Assembly (NCBI RefSeq): GCF_030506255.1
Contig: NZ_CP113431.1
Coordinates: forward strand, 4,165,001-4,229,000
Direction: 5' to 3'
DNA length: 64,000 nt
DNA from: Nocardioides sp. Arc9.136
GTDB lineage: Bacteria > Actinomycetota > Actinomycetes > Propionibacteriales > Nocardioidaceae
In this document: in pieces, positions 16,732 through 24,051 of the stretch
Position numbering within the stretch: position 1 is the stretch's first letter
Layout of the letters: each line of letters opens with the position of its first letter
Notes under the pieces: model-generated
The model's input: only the letters and a program-made list of their open reading frames with translations
Database searches by the model: none
What the model was told of the DNA's origin: nothing
Translations under genes and position numbers: made by a program

Positions 16732-17250
16732 TCAGTCGCCGCGCAGCCGCGCGTAGGCGTGCTGGAGCGAGTCGGAGACGGCCGTGACGGCGAAGAGCGC
16801 GGCCCAGGTGCGGGTGGGCCGCGGGGCGAGGTTGAGCCCCGCGATGTAGGCGGTGCCGATCCACACGCCCAGGCAGAACGGACAGGTGATCAGCTTGCCG
16901 ACCGTGCTCCGGATCCCGCCTCCCTCCCGGGCGCTCTCGAGGTGCTCGCCCGAGCCGGCTGCGCCCTCGAAGGAGGTGAACGGCGCCCGCACCGGCGCCG
17001 CGACCGACGACTTCGACAGCAGCCGGGTGAACTTGTGCACCGCCAGGCCGCCGAGGGCGATGTCGGCCAGGTCGTACCGCTCGGCCAGCTGGTGGCCCGA
17101 GGCCGAGCCCGCCGCGGCGATCCCGGCGAGCACCATGCCGTACGTCGTGAGGCTGCCGGCGTACCCGCCGAGAGCGACCTCGCCGTCGGGGTCGTAGCCC
17201 TCGACGATCCGGCCGACCGACGGGTGCGCGTGGGCGTGCGTGGAGGTCAT
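16732..17250 (-). CDS. DUF1360-family membrane protein (172 aa)
   Basis: A small integral membrane protein of the DUF1360 family. Hydrophobic segments lie at about residues 31-50 (YAGSLTTYGMVLAGIAAAG), at LADIALGGLAVHKFTRLLSK, and at WIGTAYIAGLNLA. The family motif LITCPFCLGVW with its Cys-x-x-Cys is at about 122-132. Start ATG at 17248-17250 after an in-frame open stretch without homology. The N-terminal THAHAHPS is histidine-rich. Function is unknown in the family. It is followed after 73 bases by the CDF exporter upstream on the same strand, so the two may be co-transcribed. Confidence 0.8.
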   Translation of the reverse strand: MTSTHAHAHPSVGRIVEGYDPDGEVALGGYAGSLTTYGMVLAGIAAAGSASGHQLAERYDLADIALGGLAVHKFTRLLSKSSVAAPVRAPFTSFEGAAGSGEHLESAREGGGIRSTVGKLITCPFCLGVWIGTAYIAGLNLAPRPTRTWAALFAVTAVSDSLQHAYARLRGD

Positions 17251-17323
17251 GGTCACCCGTTGACCCGGCGAGGGGGGTCCCAGACGCCTCCGGTCGGGTG
17301 AGGCGCGCGGACCCCAGTGGACC

Positions 17324-18253
17324 TCAGTGCACCTCGCCGAGGTCCTCGTGCGCGCCGTGGGAGACCGGCTCCACCTGGAACGTCGCGTGCCGCACCTCGA
17401 AGTGCTCGCCCACGCACGCGCAGAGGTCGTCGAGCACGGCACCCACGCCGCGCTCCGCGAGCGCCTCGTCGGTCACCGTGACGTGCGCCGACAGGCTCGG
17501 GATCCCGCTGGTGATCGTCCAGGCGTGCAGGTCGTGGACGTCGACCACGCCCGGCACGTGCCCGAGGTGGTGGCGCACGTCATCGAGGTCGAGGCCGGCC
17601 GGGGCCAGCTCCAGCAGCACCGCGACGCTGTCGCGCAGCAGCACCCACGACCGCGGCGCGATGAGCACCGCGATCACCAGCGACGCGATCGGGTCCGCCC
17701 GGTCGAAGCCGGTGGTCCAGGCCACGAGGCCGGCGACCAGGGCCAGCACCGACCCGACGGTGTCGGCGAGCACCTCGTTGGTCGCGCCGCGCATGTTGAG
17801 CGAGCCGCTGGTCGAGCCGCGCAGGACCAGCACCGCGAGCAGGTTCGCGACCAGGCCGACCGCGGCGAAGGCGACCATCGGGCCGGCCTCCAGGTGCGTC
17901 CCGCCGGGGTCGAGGAGCCGGGCCACGCCGGCGTACGCCAGGTAGGCGCAGACGCCGAGCAGCACCAGCGCGTTGAGCAGCGCCGCGAGGATCTCCGCGC
18001 GGTGGAGGCCGAACGTCGAGCGCGGGCCGCCACCGCGCGCCGCGACGTACGACGCCCCGAGCGCGAGCACGACGGCCGCGGCGTCGGTGGCCATGTGGCC
18101 GGCGTCGGCGAGCAGCGCCAGCGAGCCGGTCGCCCAGGCGCCGACGAGCTCCACGACGAGCACGGTGGCGGTGATCGCGAGCACGACCCGCAGCCGCCGC
18201 CGGTCCTCGGCGCGGCCGGTCGCGTGCGTGTGCCCGTGTCCCACGCGCCCCAT
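17324..18253 (-). CDS. CDF-family divalent metal cation exporter (309 aa)
   Basis: A proton-coupled zinc/cobalt-type exporter (ZitB/CzcD class). An N-terminal His-rich tail (GHGHTH) precedes six membrane helices. Helix 2 carries H53xxxD57 (GHMATDAAA), half of the metal site. In helix 5 the partner motif reads NEVLADTVGSV, so the position that is His in ZitB (HxxxD) is Glu here, a form also seen in actinobacterial members that may alter metal choice. The cytoplasmic domain ends with FQVEP and a His-containing tail. The ATG at 18253 abuts AGG; the GTG three codons on (18244) with better spacing is an alternative start. Confidence 0.9.
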   Translation of the reverse strand: MGRVGHGHTHATGRAEDRRRLRVVLAITATVLVVELVGAWATGSLALLADAGHMATDAAAVVLALGASYVAARGGGPRSTFGLHRAEILAALLNALVLLGVCAYLAYAGVARLLDPGGTHLEAGPMVAFAAVGLVANLLAVLVLRGSTSGSLNMRGATNEVLADTVGSVLALVAGLVAWTTGFDRADPIASLVIAVLIAPRSWVLLRDSVAVLLELAPAGLDLDDVRHHLGHVPGVVDVHDLHAWTITSGIPSLSAHVTVTDEALAERGVGAVLDDLCACVGEHFEVRHATFQVEPVSHGAHEDLGEVH

Positions 18254-18339
18254 CCTGCCGGGTCACGGTTCGGTCACGCCGCCTGCGCTCCCGACGGCGG
18301 CGGGCGATCCTCTCCCGGGCTACGGAGGGGCGGGGACGC

Positions 18340-19416
18340 ATGGTGCTGGTGGGGTGGGTGCCGCGCGCCCTGGTGAGGGCGCTGGTCGGGCTGCTGGTGG
18401 CGCTCGTGGTCGTCGGCCTGCCCGCGGGTGTCGCGCCCGCGGCCGGCCGCACGGGGCAGGCGCAGCCGGTGGGCGGGCAGCGCGGCTTCGCCGACCCGGC
18501 GGTCGTCCGGCACGCCGGGGGGTACGTCGCGGTGTCGACCGGCCCGTACGCCCCGCGCGCCACGGCCCCCTCCGCGACGGGCCCCTGGACCCCGGCCCGG
18601 CCGGCGCTCACCCGGCTGCCGGGCTGGGCCTCCTCGCCGCGGATCTGGGCCGCCGACGTGGTGCGGGCGGGCGGCCGCTGGCTGCTGTACTACTCCGCCC
18701 CGGTCCGCGGGCTCGGCCCCGAGGGCCGCTGCATCGGCGTCGCGCGGGCGCGCGACCTGCTGGGCGAGTTCCGGCCGGTGGGCCGCCGCCCGCTCGTGTG
18801 CCCCGCCCGGGCGCGGGCCCCGCGGGCGCAGGACCCGGTCCGGAAGGTGCGGCGGGTGCACGCCCGCCGCGGCGTCATCGACCCGTCCGGCTTCCGCGAC
18901 CGGGACGGCAGGCGCTACCTGCTCTACAAGACCCAGACCGCGCCCTCGACGATCCGGATGGTGCAGCTGACGGTGGGCGGAGGGCGCGTGATGCGCGGCC
19001 AGCGCAGCCACGAGCTGGTCCGGCGGCGCGGGGTCACGGAGAACCCCGAGCTGGTGCGGCGCGGCCGGCACCTGGTGCTGTTCACGTCCGAGGGCTACTT
19101 CGGCGACTGCGGCTACCGCACGACGTACCGCCGCACCACCCGGCTCTGGCGGTGGGAGCACTCCCGCCGCGCGCCGCTGCTGCGCCGCTCGCAGCAGGGG
19201 GTCTGCGGGCCCGGTGGCCTGGACGTGCTGGAGCGGCGGGGCGCCCGGAACCTCGTCTACTTCCACGGCTGGACCTGCTGGCGCACCGACCGGGCCTGCC
19301 CGCCGCGCCACGACCTCGAGCGGCGCCCCGGCCTGGTGCCGCAGCGCTCGCTCTTCGCCGGCCACCTCCGCTGGCGGCAGGGCCGGCCGGTCGTCGCCCT
19401 GCTGCGGCGTCAGTAG
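18340..19416 (+). CDS. Secreted GH43-like five-bladed beta-propeller glycosidase (358 aa)
   Basis: A predicted exported protein of the glycoside hydrolase family 43 type. Residues 1-35 form a signal peptide with a hydrophobic core (LVRALVGLLVALVVVGLP) and an Ala-x-Ala-like site. Propeller motifs are spaced as in GH43: RGFADPAVVRHAGGY (general-base Asp), IWAADVVRAGGRWLLYYS, GVIDPSGFRDRDGRRYLLY (pKa-modulating Asp) and VTENPELVRRG (proton-donor Glu). The C-terminal half is unusually rich in Arg and has several Cys that could pair outside the cell. RBS GGAGGGGCGGGG precedes the ATG. Substrate is unknown; arabinan or xylan are family options. Confidence 0.8.
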   Translation: MVLVGWVPRALVRALVGLLVALVVVGLPAGVAPAAGRTGQAQPVGGQRGFADPAVVRHAGGYVAVSTGPYAPRATAPSATGPWTPARPALTRLPGWASSPRIWAADVVRAGGRWLLYYSAPVRGLGPEGRCIGVARARDLLGEFRPVGRRPLVCPARARAPRAQDPVRKVRRVHARRGVIDPSGFRDRDGRRYLLYKTQTAPSTIRMVQLTVGGGRVMRGQRSHELVRRRGVTENPELVRRGRHLVLFTSEGYFGDCGYRTTYRRTTRLWRWEHSRRAPLLRRSQQGVCGPGGLDVLERRGARNLVYFHGWTCWRTDRACPPRHDLERRPGLVPQRSLFAGHLRWRQGRPVVALLRRQ

Positions 19417-19429
19417 CCCCGGCGCCGGG

Positions 19430-20464
19430 TCACCAGGGGCGGATCGGCTCCCCGCCGAGCGCCTCGCGGCCGTGGGGGGTCAGCCAGACGGCCGGGTCGG
19501 GCCCCTTCGGCACGACGCCCGTGGGGTTGATGTCGGTGTGGACGACGTAGTAGTGCGCCTTGATCTGGTCGAAGTCGATCGTCTCGCCGAACCCGGGCAT
19601 CTGGAACAGGTCGCGGGCGTAGGCCCACAGGACCGGCATCTCGGTGAGCTTGTTGCGGTTGCACTTGAAGTGACCGTGGTAGACGGCGTCGAAGCGGGCG
19701 AGCGTCGTGAACAGCCGGACGTCGGCCTCGGTGACGGTGTCGCCCATGAGGAAGCGCCGGTCCGCGAGGCGCTCCTCGAGCCAGTCCATCGCCGTCCAGA
19801 GCCGGTCGTAGGCGTCGTCGTACGCCTCCTGGGAGCCGGCGAACCCGCAGCGGTAGACGCCGTTGTTGACCTCGGTGAAGATCCGCTTCATCACGGCCTC
19901 CATCTCCTCGCGGACGTCGTCCGGCCAGAGGTCGGGGGCGCCGGGGCGGTGGTGGTCCCGCCACTCGAAGTAGAGGTCGTGGGTGATCCACGGGAAGTCG
20001 TTCGTGACGACCTGCCCGGTCGCCACCTCGACCACCGCGGGCACCGTGATCCCCTTGGCGTAGTCGGGGAAGCGCGCGAGGTAGGCGTCCTGCAGCCGCT
20101 CGATGCCGAGCACGGGGTCCACGCCGCCGGGGTCGAGGTCGAAGGTCCAGCTGCGCTTGTCGTGGGTCGGCCCGGGCAGGCCGAGCGAGATGACGTCCTC
20201 CAGGCCCAGCAGCCGCCGCACGATGATCGAGCGGTTGGCCCAGGGGCAGGCCTTGGCGGCGACGAGGCGGTACCGCCCGGGCTCCACCGGCCACAGCGAG
20301 CCCGCGACGGGTCCGTGCTCGGGCGTGCGCGGTGCGCCGTCGACGACCCGGGTGATCCGGTCGGGGATGTAGGACATGTCCCGGTCGAAGGCCTTGCCCT
20401 TCTCGGTGTACGTCGGCTTGCCGTCGTTCGCGGCCGAGCTGTCCGAGCTGTCCTGGGGCGCCAT
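19430..20464 (-). CDS. Glutathionyl-hydroquinone reductase-type (Xi-class GST) protein (344 aa)
   Basis: A YqjG/PcpF-like protein with a thioredoxin-fold N-domain and all-helical GST C-domain. The active-site cysteine lies in the Xi-class motif AKACPWANRSIIVRRLLGL. Other family stretches are TNDFPWITHDLYFEWRDHH, FTEVNNGVYRCGFA and ADVRLFTTLARFDAVYHGHFKCN. In E. coli the enzyme reduces glutathionyl-hydroquinones. Actinobacteria mostly make mycothiol, so the natural thiol adduct here is uncertain. Convergent with the GH43 gene (13 bases between stops) and divergent from the M15 peptidase (62 bases between starts). Confidence 0.92.
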   Translation of the reverse strand: MAPQDSSDSSAANDGKPTYTEKGKAFDRDMSYIPDRITRVVDGAPRTPEHGPVAGSLWPVEPGRYRLVAAKACPWANRSIIVRRLLGLEDVISLGLPGPTHDKRSWTFDLDPGGVDPVLGIERLQDAYLARFPDYAKGITVPAVVEVATGQVVTNDFPWITHDLYFEWRDHHRPGAPDLWPDDVREEMEAVMKRIFTEVNNGVYRCGFAGSQEAYDDAYDRLWTAMDWLEERLADRRFLMGDTVTEADVRLFTTLARFDAVYHGHFKCNRNKLTEMPVLWAYARDLFQMPGFGETIDFDQIKAHYYVVHTDINPTGVVPKGPDPAVWLTPHGREALGGEPIRPW

Positions 20465-20526
20465 GCACCCAGCCTAGGTGAACCCTCAACGACTCCTCGC
20501 CCGGCCGCCGCGGGTACGGTCGGCGC

Positions 20527-21495
20527 GTGCTGCGTCCGCGTCCCGCCGGCCCGTTCGCCGGCCTGCTCGCCGCCGCGGCGCTCACCGCCGGCTGCGGCAC
20601 GTCCCCGGACGCCGCACCCCGGCCCGACCCGCGGCACGAGACGCGCGTCGAGCGGACGCCCACGCCGTCGGCGGGCCCTCGGAGCAGCACCCCGCCGGAG
20701 CAGGAGACGGAGCAGGAGACGGAGCCGGCCCCGGAGCCGGACCCGGACCCGGAGCCGGACCCGGAGCCGGAGCCGGGCACCGTGCCGCCGCCCTGGCTGG
20801 GGACGCGCGTGCTGCCCGAGACCGCGACGGGGTACGGCGCGGTGCGCCCCACGCCGCGGGTGCTGCGCGAGCGGCGGTTCACGCTGCCCGACGCGGTCCC
20901 GGCGCTGCCGGGCGACGGCTACGCCTCCCGGGTGGTCAACCCGCCGCCGGCCGACGTGCTGGCCCGCTCGACCTGGGAGCCGGCCTGCCCGGTGGCGGCC
21001 GAGGACCTGGCCTGGCTGCGGGTCGCCTTCCGCGGATTCGAGGGCGACCGGCACACCGGCGAGCTGCTGGTCGCTGCGGACGCCGCCGACGACCTGGCCG
21101 GGGTCTTCGGCGACCTGTGGCGGGCCGGCTTTCCGCTCGAGCAGCTGACGATCACGCCGCGGTCGGCGCTGGACGCGCCGCCCACCGGCGACGGCAACGG
21201 CACCGGGGCGTTCGTGTGCCGGCCGGTCACCGGCGGCACGTCGTACTCCGAGCACGCCTACGGTCGGGCCGTCGACGTGAACCCGTTCCAGAACCCCTAC
21301 CTGCGCGACCTGCCGGCGGGCCGGGTGGTGCTGCCCGAGCTGGCCTCGGCCTACCTCGACCGCGACGACGTCCGGCCCGGGATGGTCACCCCCGACGGCC
21401 CGGTGGTCCGCGCCTTCGCCCGGATCGGCTGGGCGTGGGGCGGGGACTACCGGTCGCTGAAGGACTACCAGCACTTCAGCGCGACCGGCGGCTGA
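20527..21495 (+). CDS. M15-family peptidase lipoprotein with Pro/Glu/Asp spacer (322 aa)
   Basis: A secreted zinc peptidase of the VanY/endolysin D-Ala-D-Ala or L-Ala-D-Glu peptidase group, expected to act on peptidoglycan. It has a lipoprotein signal with TAGC (Cys near residue 19). A long low-complexity spacer runs to about 85, including the run PEPDPDPEPDPEPEP. The catalytic domain has SEHAYGRAVDVNPF (His and Asp ligands) and, near the C-terminus, WGGDYRSLKDYQHFS (second His ligand), the normal M15C spacing. The spacer probably lets the enzyme reach through the wall. GTG start preceded by TACGGT and 6 bases, so possibly leaderless. Confidence 0.88.
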   Translation: MLRPRPAGPFAGLLAAAALTAGCGTSPDAAPRPDPRHETRVERTPTPSAGPRSSTPPEQETEQETEPAPEPDPDPEPDPEPEPGTVPPPWLGTRVLPETATGYGAVRPTPRVLRERRFTLPDAVPALPGDGYASRVVNPPPADVLARSTWEPACPVAAEDLAWLRVAFRGFEGDRHTGELLVAADAADDLAGVFGDLWRAGFPLEQLTITPRSALDAPPTGDGNGTGAFVCRPVTGGTSYSEHAYGRAVDVNPFQNPYLRDLPAGRVVLPELASAYLDRDDVRPGMVTPDGPVVRAFARIGWAWGGDYRSLKDYQHFSATGG

Positions 21496-21504
21496 GACGG
21501 GCGT

Positions 21505-21531
21505 TGAGGCCGGGACCGGGCCCCGGCCTCA
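21505..21531. terminator. Hairpin between convergent M15 peptidase and rnj
   Basis: TGAGGCCGGG pairs perfectly with CCCGGCCTCA around a 7-base loop, 9 bases after the M15 stop and 21 bases after the rnj stop. Two further CCCGGCCTC units follow at 21534 and 21545 and could form alternative stems. No T-run; a bidirectional GC-rich terminator is likely. Confidence 0.6.
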
Positions 21532-21552
21532 GACCCGGCCTCGGGCCCGGCC

Positions 21553-23238
21553 TCAGGCGTCGATGACCAGCGGGATGATCAGCGGGCTGCGGCGGAAGGT
21601 GCGGTGCGCCCAGCGGCCGACCTCCCGGCTGAGCAGCTGCTCGAGCTGCTGGGGGTCGCCGATGCCCTCGGCGGCCGCGCGGGCCAGCGTCTTCTCGATC
21701 ACCTGGACGGCCGGGTCGAAGGCCTTCGGCTCGTGGACGAAGCCGCGGACCGAGAAGTCCGGCGGGTCGGCCAGCCCGCCGGTGTCGGCGTCGACGATGA
21801 CCAGCACCGTCACCACGCCCTCCTCGGCGAGGGTCCGGCGGTCCTTCAGCGTCGCCTCGGTCGCCCCGCCGACGGTCTGCGCGTCGACGTACACGTTGCC
21901 CGCGCGGACCTTGCCGACGACCTTCGCGTGCCCCTTGACCAGGTCGACGACGACACCGTCCTCGGCGAGCACCACGTGGTCCTCGGGGACCCCGGTGTCG
22001 ATCGCCAGGGAGGCGTTGGCCTTGAGGTGGCGCCACTCGCCGTGCACCGGCATCACGTTGCGCGGCTTGACGATGTTGTAGCAGTAGACGAGCTCACCGG
22101 CGCTGGCGTGGCCCGACACGTGCACCTTCGCGTTGCCCTTGTGCACGACGTTCGCGCCCCAGCGGCTGAGGTTGTTGATCAGCCCCGAGATCGCGGTCTC
22201 GTTGCCCGGCACGGCGGAGCTGGCCATCAGGATGGTGTCGCCCTCGCCGACGCGGATCTTGTGGTCGCGGTTCGCCATCCGGGCGAGCGCTGCCATCGGC
22301 TCGCCCTGCGAGCCGGTGCAGATCAGCGTCGCCTTGTGCGCGGGCAGCCGCTCGAGCTGGTCGAGCGGCACGATCAGGCCCTGGGGCACCTTGAGGTAGC
22401 CGAGGTCCTGGGCGATCCCCATGTTGCGGACCATGGAGCGGCCGACGAAGGCGACCTTGCGCCCGTGCGCGTGCGAGGTGTCGAGCACCTGCTGGATGCG
22501 GTGCACGTGGCTCGCGAAGCTGGACACGATGATCCGGCGCGGCGCGGTGCGGAAGACCTGCTCGATGGCCGGCGCGAGGTCGCGCTCGGACATGGTGAAG
22601 CCGGGGACCTCGGCGTTGGTGGAGTCGGTGAGGAACAGGTCCACGCCCTCCTCGCCGAGCCGGGCGAAGCCGCGCAGGTCGGTGATCCGGCGGTCCAGCG
22701 GGAACTGGTCCATCTTGAAGTCGCCGGTGTGCAGCACCAGGCCGGCCTTCGTGCGGATCGCCACCGCGAGCCCGTCGGGGATCGAGTGGTTGACGGCGAG
22801 GAACTCCAGGTCGAACGGGCCGAACGGCGACCGGTCGCCCTCGGCGACCTCGCGCAGGTCCGGGACGATCCGGTGCTCCTTGAGCTTCTCCCGGATCAGC
22901 GCCAGCGTCAGCCGCGACCCGATGACGGGGATGTCGGCGCGCTCGCGCAGGAGGTACGGCACCCCGCCGATGTGGTCCTCGTGGCCGTGGGTGAGCACGA
23001 TGCCGACCACCGAGTCCAGGCGGTCCCGGATCCAGCTGAAGTCGGGCAGGATCACGTCGATGCCCGGCTGGTGCTCCTCGGGGAAGAGCACGCCGCAGTC
23101 GACGACGAGCAGCTTCCCGCGGTGCTCGAAGACGGTCATGTTCCGGCCGATCTCGCCGAGCCCCCCGAGACCGACGACGCGGAGGCCGTCCTGGGGCAGC
23201 CGGGGTGGCTTCTGGAGCTCGGGGTGCGGGTGGCTCAC
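21553..23238 (-). CDS. rnj: Ribonuclease J (561 aa)
   Basis: A metallo-beta-lactamase/beta-CASP ribonuclease with 5'-3' exo- and endonuclease activity, central to mRNA turnover and rRNA maturation. The two-zinc motif is LTHGHEDHIGGVPYLL (about 83-98), followed by HTGDFKMD and, in the beta-CASP domain, SSFASHVHRIQQ and HVSGHASAGEL. MPVHGEWRHLKANASLA is a strong RNase J signature near residue 400. Length (561) is typical. The GTG at 23236-23238 is chosen because the conserved PPRLPQDGLRVVGLGGLGEIGRN follows; the frame stays open far upstream into unrelated sequence. Divergent from the membrane protein gene by 111 bases. Confidence 0.95.
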   Translation of the reverse strand: MSHPHPELQKPPRLPQDGLRVVGLGGLGEIGRNMTVFEHRGKLLVVDCGVLFPEEHQPGIDVILPDFSWIRDRLDSVVGIVLTHGHEDHIGGVPYLLRERADIPVIGSRLTLALIREKLKEHRIVPDLREVAEGDRSPFGPFDLEFLAVNHSIPDGLAVAIRTKAGLVLHTGDFKMDQFPLDRRITDLRGFARLGEEGVDLFLTDSTNAEVPGFTMSERDLAPAIEQVFRTAPRRIIVSSFASHVHRIQQVLDTSHAHGRKVAFVGRSMVRNMGIAQDLGYLKVPQGLIVPLDQLERLPAHKATLICTGSQGEPMAALARMANRDHKIRVGEGDTILMASSAVPGNETAISGLINNLSRWGANVVHKGNAKVHVSGHASAGELVYCYNIVKPRNVMPVHGEWRHLKANASLAIDTGVPEDHVVLAEDGVVVDLVKGHAKVVGKVRAGNVYVDAQTVGGATEATLKDRRTLAEEGVVTVLVIVDADTGGLADPPDFSVRGFVHEPKAFDPAVQVIEKTLARAAAEGIGDPQQLEQLLSREVGRWAHRTFRRSPLIIPLVIDA

Positions 23239-23349
23239 GGTGTGCGTCCGTTCGGTGGCGTGTCGTGCGCCGAGGGCCGGCGCGTGAGGCAGGGTCCCAT
23301 GATCGCAGCCTCCCGGCCGCTGGGGGACGGTGCGGGTACCGTCCCGCGG

Positions 23350-24051
23350 GTGCCGAGCCCCTGGAGCCCCCTCGCGCAGGGCCTGCGCCTGCTGGTCGCG
23401 CTGGCCTGGGTGGCCGTCCTCGCCGCCGCGTTCGTGGTCGGGGAGCGCCAGTCCACGCTCGGCGAGCTCCGGGAGGCCGTGGCCACCGGCGACGTGCACG
23501 AGGTGGCGATGACCGAGGGGATCGGCCCGGAGGGACGCGGCTTCGCCGTGGTCACCGTCCACTGGCGCGAGGGCCTCGCGAACCGGACGACCGACGTGGT
23601 CGAGGCCCGGCCGCGCCGCAAGGCGCCGCAGCAGCGCGGCGAGCACGTCACCGGTGTCGTCACCGGCGAGCTCGCCACCCGCCTGAGGGCGATCGACCCC
23701 GACCTCGAGGTCCACCGCGCCGACCGCCCGTCGACGGAGGCCACGGTGCTGGGCTACCGCCTGCCCGGGTGGGCCGCGCTGCTGCCGCTCGTGGCGGGGC
23801 TCGGCACGCTCCTGCTGCTCATCGGCTCGCCCGAGCCGTGGCGGGCCACCCGGTGGGCCTGGTTCTGGCTGATGTTCCTCGCCACGCCGGTCGGCGTGAC
23901 GGCGTACCTGCTGCTGGCCGGGCCGACGCCGGGCGTGCCGGAGCCGCGCCCCGGCGCCCGCCGCCTGCACGGTGGCAGGGCGGTCGCCTGGGGGCTCGTG
24001 GCGCTGGTCGGCACCTCGGTCCTGGCCTCGGCCGTGGGCGGCGCCCTCTAG
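23350..24051 (+). CDS. Predicted three- to four-helix membrane protein (233 aa), function unknown
   Basis: Not assigned to a family. Hydrophobic segments: about residues 14-34 (LLVALAWVAVLAAAFVVG), 140-162 (WAALLPLVAGLGTLLLLIG), 172-195 (WFWLMFLATPVGVTAYLLLAG) and the C-terminal 213-233 (AWGLVALVGTSVLASAVGG). Between helices 1 and 2 is a ~105-residue soluble domain with TLGELREAVATGDVHEVAM. The GTG at 23350 is preferred: TACCGT lies 7 bases upstream, matching other apparent leaderless starts here. An ATG at 23299 would add 17 residues. The stop codon falls exactly where similarity of the decayed ATP-grasp/alpha-E gene on the other strand ends, so this gene borders a rearrangement. Confidence 0.7.
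   Translation: MPSPWSPLAQGLRLLVALAWVAVLAAAFVVGERQSTLGELREAVATGDVHEVAMTEGIGPEGRGFAVVTVHWREGLANRTTDVVEARPRRKAPQQRGEHVTGVVTGELATRLRAIDPDLEVHRADRPSTEATVLGYRLPGWAALLPLVAGLGTLLLLIGSPEPWRATRWAWFWLMFLATPVGVTAYLLLAGPTPGVPEPRPGARRLHGGRAVAWGLVALVGTSVLASAVGGAL

Noticed and set aside
21604..24051. An 815-codon plus-strand frame across the rnj region
   Set aside because: Most of it is the antisense of rnj with Val/Asp/Arg-rich shadow composition. Only the part from about 23350 has membrane-protein character.
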